NCBI GenBank assembly: GCA_017526745.1
Contig: JAFXQX010000033.1
Coordinates: 62,001-126,000, forward strand
DNA: 64,000 bases
Direction of reading: 5' to 3'
DNA from: Lachnospiraceae bacterium
Lineage (GTDB): Bacteria > Bacillota > Clostridia > Lachnospirales > Lachnospiraceae
Translations under genes and position numbers: made by a program
Part shown: positions 60,704 to 64,000 of the stretch, one piece after another
Numbering within the stretch: the first letter of the stretch is position 1
Layout: every line of letters starts with the position of its first letter
The notes under the pieces: generated by a model
Told to the model about the DNA's origin: nothing
Database searches by the model: none
What the model saw: only the letters and a program-made list of their open reading frames with translations

Positions 60704-62179
60704 TCAGAAGTTGGTATACAAGAACTTGCTTGGATCATACCCACTACCGTATCTTCCGAAGCACAATATCGTAAAGATTATTACATAATATACAAGCCAT
60801 CTAAAAGGAGCTCTACACTTATCTAACTTGGCAAGTATATTATAACCTCTCTCTTTTAAAACGGATACAATGAAGAACACAATAAGCGACAGGACAAGAA
60901 CATAAGCATCCTTCATCTCCCCCCATCCCAGTTTTTCTAGCGTAATGGAAGCATCCCTAATAAAGAAGTCTGATCCTATAATCCTACCCAAAGCATATCT
61001 AAAATCTTCAAAACTATTTGACAATTGTATCAGATTGGCGAGCATTACAAGTATACACGTCCTAAGCATTCGAAATACACTATACCACAGAGATTCTTCG
61101 TTTATATGCAGTATATTTCTTATTCTCCTGTATCGATTTTCAAGAAGAAGCGACAAAACAATTATTGCGCAGTAGTACATCCCCCACAGAAAATAACTCC
61201 TTCCTATCCCATGCCACATGGAAGTTGCAATCCATACAAGGAACGTTCCTGCAACGAGTGGTATAGTCCGAGAAGCATCTTTTCCATACCTTTTGGCTTT
61301 TCTTTTAATCGTCCTGCCTATCTTTGATTGAATAAACGGTATCATGATATAATCCTTAAACCATTCTCCCATAGTCATGTGCCATCTTCTCCAGAATTCA
61401 GCTATGGACTTTGAAAAAAAAGGTTGTCTGAAGTTTTCAGGAATATCTACTCCAAAAGTGGAACTAACACCAATCATCATATCCATATAGCTGGAAAAAT
61501 CCATATAGTAATAAATCGTCTTGGCTAGTAAACCCATCATAAGAGCGAACCCACTTATACCACTTATGTTTTCAAAAACAAGAGTTCCCATCTCCCCCAG
61601 GCGCGGAGTAATAACAAGCTTCTTAAAGGTACCCCATAGAAATCTTTGAAAGCCATGCATAAATCCTACGTATTCAAATCTAATCCTCTCCGAAAACTGC
61701 CTTTTAAAGTCTCTATACCTGTTAAATGGGCCTTGTGACACGGTCGGAAAATATATTAAATAGAACACAAAAAAAAGAAAATCCTTTTCGTAGTACTCCT
61801 CGTCATCATATCGTTCACAATCTATAAGATATCCTATTGCTTTGAGGGTGAAATAACTGTTACCAAGATTAGATATCCATCTTGTACTTCTTGACACTAT
61901 TAGTAAAAATAGAGACGCAATTATAACAATATTCCGAATCACTCGAGAATAGCACGCAAATCTCAGAGTCTCCCTGTTCTGTGCTCTAATAACCCTTGTC
62001 GCTCCATATGTCATTATGGATACAAGAATCAAAACTATAGGTGGGCTATTCACAAACACAACATACAGAATAAAGCTGATAATAAGCAATGATAGCCACT
62101 GCCACCTAGCATTCAGTATGTAAAACACAAGTAAACCTAATAACCATGTCCCTAAAAAAGTTAAGGAAAAATAATCCAT
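60704..62179 (-). CDS. MBOAT family acyltransferase (DltB/AlgI-like)
   Basis: The 491-residue membrane protein has about eleven helices and the MBOAT hallmarks: FPTVSQGPFNRYRDF, EFWRRWHMTMGEWFKDYIMIPF (the conserved loop with H267) and ATSMWHGIGRSYFLWG with the catalytic H323. DltB passes an acyl group across the membrane from the carrier protein; AlgI does so for alginate acetylation. It stops 47 bases before the GNAT gene and touches the DltD-like gene end. It is the transmembrane step of the module. Confidence 0.93.
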   Translation of the reverse strand: MDYFSLTFLGTWLLGLLVFYILNARWQWLSLLIISFILYVVFVNSPPIVLILVSIMTYGATRVIRAQNRETLRFACYSRVIRNIVIIASLFLLIVSRSTRWISNLGNSYFTLKAIGYLIDCERYDDEEYYEKDFLFFVFYLIYFPTVSQGPFNRYRDFKRQFSERIRFEYVGFMHGFQRFLWGTFKKLVITPRLGEMGTLVFENISGISGFALMMGLLAKTIYYYMDFSSYMDMMIGVSSTFGVDIPENFRQPFFSKSIAEFWRRWHMTMGEWFKDYIMIPFIQSKIGRTIKRKAKRYGKDASRTIPLVAGTFLVWIATSMWHGIGRSYFLWGMYYCAIIVLSLLLENRYRRIRNILHINEESLWYSVFRMLRTCILVMLANLIQLSNSFEDFRYALGRIIGSDFFIRDASITLEKLGWGEMKDAYVLVLSLIVFFIVSVLKERGYNILAKLDKCRAPFRWLVYYVIIFTILCFGRYGSGYDPSKFLYTNF

Positions 62180-63454
62180 TTATAACAATTTTCCCTTCCC
62201 CAAATAATTATTTGTCATGTCGAATATCTCAATGTAAGCATCATTTGTCAACTCGCTCATTATGATACTGTTCGTGTCCAGTATACCGCTATCAAATATA
62301 ACCTGTTTATCGTCATACTCAATCAGTCTGTAACGATATTTCATAGTATTATAAGCTTCCACGTTCCAGGATATTTGTACAGCATTATCTATTTCTTCTG
62401 TTTCATACGTTACACCTATGATTCCAGAATCTTTCTTTAATGGCTCATCAACAAACTCGTGGCTATGCGGATTCAAAAGCAAATCACAAATCACACTTGT
62501 ACAATGCCTGGCACCATCTCGGGTCAAATGATCAAGATTAGAAAACTCATTATCCGAAAAGCACTCATCCTTAACTCGGTTAAGGTCATACCAAGGAATC
62601 TCGTTTTCTACAGAAATCCGATTGACACGATCAACAAACTTTGCGTAGTCGCCGGCATGTTTTAGGTAAAAATCCGTTTCCGGAAATGTAACCAAGACAA
62701 CTTTGATATCCCTTTCCTTGCAGAGTCTGATTGCTTTGTATAGATATCCCATCATATCAGCATTCTCTTCATCCAGTCCAATATGATCAAACCCGCCATA
62801 ATCCTTTTTGTAAACGAAAAAATCAGACCCCTTATTAACTTTCTCTATCTCACACATACCTCTATCTCGATATGTGGAATAGTTCTTATAAACTCTGTTC
62901 GTGGGCATATAATCCCAGTATTCTTTACATAGCTTTGCTTTAATATTACGTTTGCACCAGTTGATGGAAATATCGTCCTTATAGCGACATATCCCAGATA
63001 GCATTATCAGCCAATCAGATCTATCAAATACATTGAATATGTATTGGTACTTAATTAACCCTTTCATATAATCCGAAATAATCCAATTGGCTTTCTGCTG
63101 ATCCGGTTCTCGATTAAAGCCACTGAATTCCACATCCAAAATCACAGTTTCAACATCCTGTCTGTTAAGTAAGTCTCTCAGAATATAATATGAACCCGCA
63201 TAAGTCTGAGAAGATGATCCGAAATTGAATGAGTTAACTTCCATATGTCGATCAACCTCATCAGGATCAAATCCCCGATTTACTCGAGATGCGCCTATAA
63301 CAGCAATATCTATATTGTTCTGTTGGTAATAATCATGAAATTTTAATCTTGTTGATGAGTCAGTATCAATTACGGCCAATCCGACCAACTTATATGACAC
63401 AAAAAGTCCGATACAAAAAACCAATATTTTTAGAGAATTTTTAAAAGATTTCAT
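62180..63454 (-). CDS. DltD/AlgJ-like SGNH-fold acyltransfer protein
   Basis: The 424-residue protein has an N-terminal signal/anchor helix (about 8-28) and an SGNH fold: DIAVIGASRVNRGFDP with the Ser56 nucleophile, NSFNFGSSSQTYAGSYYILRDLL, and DHLTRDGARHCTSVICDLLL with the Asp-His pair. The last 90 residues form a beta-rich domain. In dlt and alginate systems such extracellular proteins finish acyl transfer to the polymer. One base separates the MBOAT stop. An extended -10 promoter lies just upstream. Confidence 0.87.
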   Translation of the reverse strand: MKSFKNSLKILVFCIGLFVSYKLVGLAVIDTDSSTRLKFHDYYQQNNIDIAVIGASRVNRGFDPDEVDRHMEVNSFNFGSSSQTYAGSYYILRDLLNRQDVETVILDVEFSGFNREPDQQKANWIISDYMKGLIKYQYIFNVFDRSDWLIMLSGICRYKDDISINWCKRNIKAKLCKEYWDYMPTNRVYKNYSTYRDRGMCEIEKVNKGSDFFVYKKDYGGFDHIGLDEENADMMGYLYKAIRLCKERDIKVVLVTFPETDFYLKHAGDYAKFVDRVNRISVENEIPWYDLNRVKDECFSDNEFSNLDHLTRDGARHCTSVICDLLLNPHSHEFVDEPLKKDSGIIGVTYETEEIDNAVQISWNVEAYNTMKYRYRLIEYDDKQVIFDSGILDTNSIIMSELTNDAYIEIFDMTNNYLGKGKLL

Positions 63455-63499
63455 TACGAATGATCCATAACCTCTTGTTAACTCTATAATACGTATCTT

Positions 63500-63508
63500 A
63501 TTATATCA
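63500..63508 (-). promoter_or_regulatory. Extended -10 promoter for the Dlt-like operon
   Basis: The minus strand has TGATATAAT, a perfect TATAAT (63500-63505) with a TG extension, 46 bases before the DltD-like ATG at 63454. No good -35 box is seen. An AT-rich 134-base gap separates it from the partial SGNH gene at the right edge. Confidence 0.6.
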
Positions 63509-63588
63509 CATAGAATAGATATATCTTTGATAGTCTGAATCTCTGCAGAAAAGCTTTCATGTGTTTTCGTTTTCCTACCCGGATTATT

Positions 63589-64000
63589 TTAGATATCATC
63601 TCCTGTTATACTGATTGGAGATGCATTTGTTAATTCCGTATTCAGCAACGTTTCTGCGTAATAATCATCCTCGTAATCTTCCTGTTTGTTTAAGCTGGAA
63701 TAATCGAACGTAGTATAGAAATCATATTCTTCTCTTAAATACTTATCAATATTGTCTTTTGTGATCTGATACTTACCATCATGCATCCACTTCAGGATCA
63801 AGCTGTTAATCCAAGCAGCATAATGTGTCGTATCTTTATAGTTATTTAAATCCGTTATAATATCCGTCCTATTGTTAATTGAAAACAAACGAATATTACT
63901 ATGTTCAACAATCAATTCAGTTACATACCTTTCAGCCTCCAACTGTTTTATTAATGTTCCGCTGTTGTACTGATCACTCCACCAAGCCGCGCTGTATGGT
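63589..64000 (-). CDS. SGNH-fold secreted protein, N-terminus cut by window edge
   Basis: The frame is open from the right edge and ends at 63589 with about 137 residues; its start lies beyond the window. The tail YKDTTHYAAWINSLILKW carries the Asp-His pair of SGNH-fold acyltransfer proteins such as AlgX/AlgJ and DltD-related enzymes, and the upstream PYSAAWWSDQYN segment is seen in similar secreted proteins of Clostridia. It is the second SGNH protein of this Dlt-like module. A TTG at 63942 is not the true start, since the frame continues upstream. Identity as an SGNH member is by eye. Confidence 0.72.
   Translation of the reverse strand, partial: PYSAAWWSDQYNSGTLIKQLEAERYVTELIVEHSNIRLFSINNRTDIITDLNNYKDTTHYAAWINSLILKWMHDGKYQITKDNIDKYLREEYDFYTTFDYSSLNKQEDYEDDYYAETLLNTELTNASPISITGDDI

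Noticed and set aside
1..64000. Mobile elements, phage genes, tRNAs or CRISPR arrays
   Set aside because: No transposase, integrase, terminal inverted repeats, tRNA-like folds or direct-repeat arrays were found on reading both strands.

Overview
The window is a 64 kb cell-surface glycan locus, almost certainly from an anaerobic Gram-positive Clostridia bacterium, most likely a Lachnospiraceae relative (inference from gene content, not a database match). Pointers are AGGAGG-type ribosome binding sites, a flavin reductase-rubredoxin fusion typical of strict anaerobes, TagF-like and Dlt-like wall-polymer enzymes, CotH proteins, a BspA/InlB-repeat surface protein and an EpsG-type polymerase. Nearly every gene fits polysaccharide precursor synthesis, assembly, export or decoration. 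No tRNA, rRNA, CRISPR array, insertion sequence or phage gene was seen.

Layout. (A) 1-19,589, minus strand: two GT-C-like membrane proteins, a D-lactate dehydrogenase, a GT2, then from a strong internal promoter a rubredoxin fusion followed by the full GDP-mannose to GDP-L-fucose route (manC, gmd, fcl) interleaved with two CotH proteins; then a LicC-like cytidylyltransferase, a TagF-like glycerophosphotransferase, a YidC-sulfatase fusion, rfbF and an SDR epimerase cut by the left edge. (B) 19,712-22,576, plus strand: a membrane protein and a PaaK-like adenylating enzyme. (C) 22,595-33,490, minus strand: one tightly packed operon of an ABC flippase, an ATP-grasp ligase, an opine-dehydrogenase-like enzyme, a B12-dependent mutase-like protein and five glycosyltransferases, ending in a GT11 fucosyltransferase that can use the GDP-fucose made in A. 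(D) 33,578-37,356, plus strand: a GT-C-like protein and two tandem Wzy-like polymerase/ligase paralogues. (E) 37,373-42,767, minus strand: capF and capE, separated by three AT-rich accessory genes, then the initiating sugar transferase.

(F) 42,779-56,262, minus strand: a large leucine-rich-repeat/InlB-repeat/SGNH secreted protein, a truncated CapD-like membrane protein, a PglE/PseC-like aminotransferase, a GT2, Wzx flippase, pyruvyltransferase-like protein, a Wzz with a degenerate tyrosine-kinase domain, an EpsG polymerase and a GT4: a complete Wzx/Wzy export set. (G) 56,350-64,000, minus strand: a Dlt-like acylation operon (adenylation enzyme, carrier protein, MBOAT, DltD-like SGNH protein, a second SGNH protein cut by the right edge) that also carries a formyltransferase-GNAT fusion and a separate GNAT protein not found in classical dlt operons.

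Working together, these genes could make at least two different glycans: one using the ABC flippase and fucosyltransferase operon, one using Wzx with EpsG. They carry unusual non-sugar decorations: probable aminoacyl or N-formyl/N-acyl groups (G), an amino-acid-derived substituent (C), phosphodiester-linked groups (A) and pyruvate (F). The most novel candidates are the expanded Dlt-like operon, the B12/opine/ATP-grasp triad and the YidC-sulfatase fusion. All functions are read from sequence motifs by eye.
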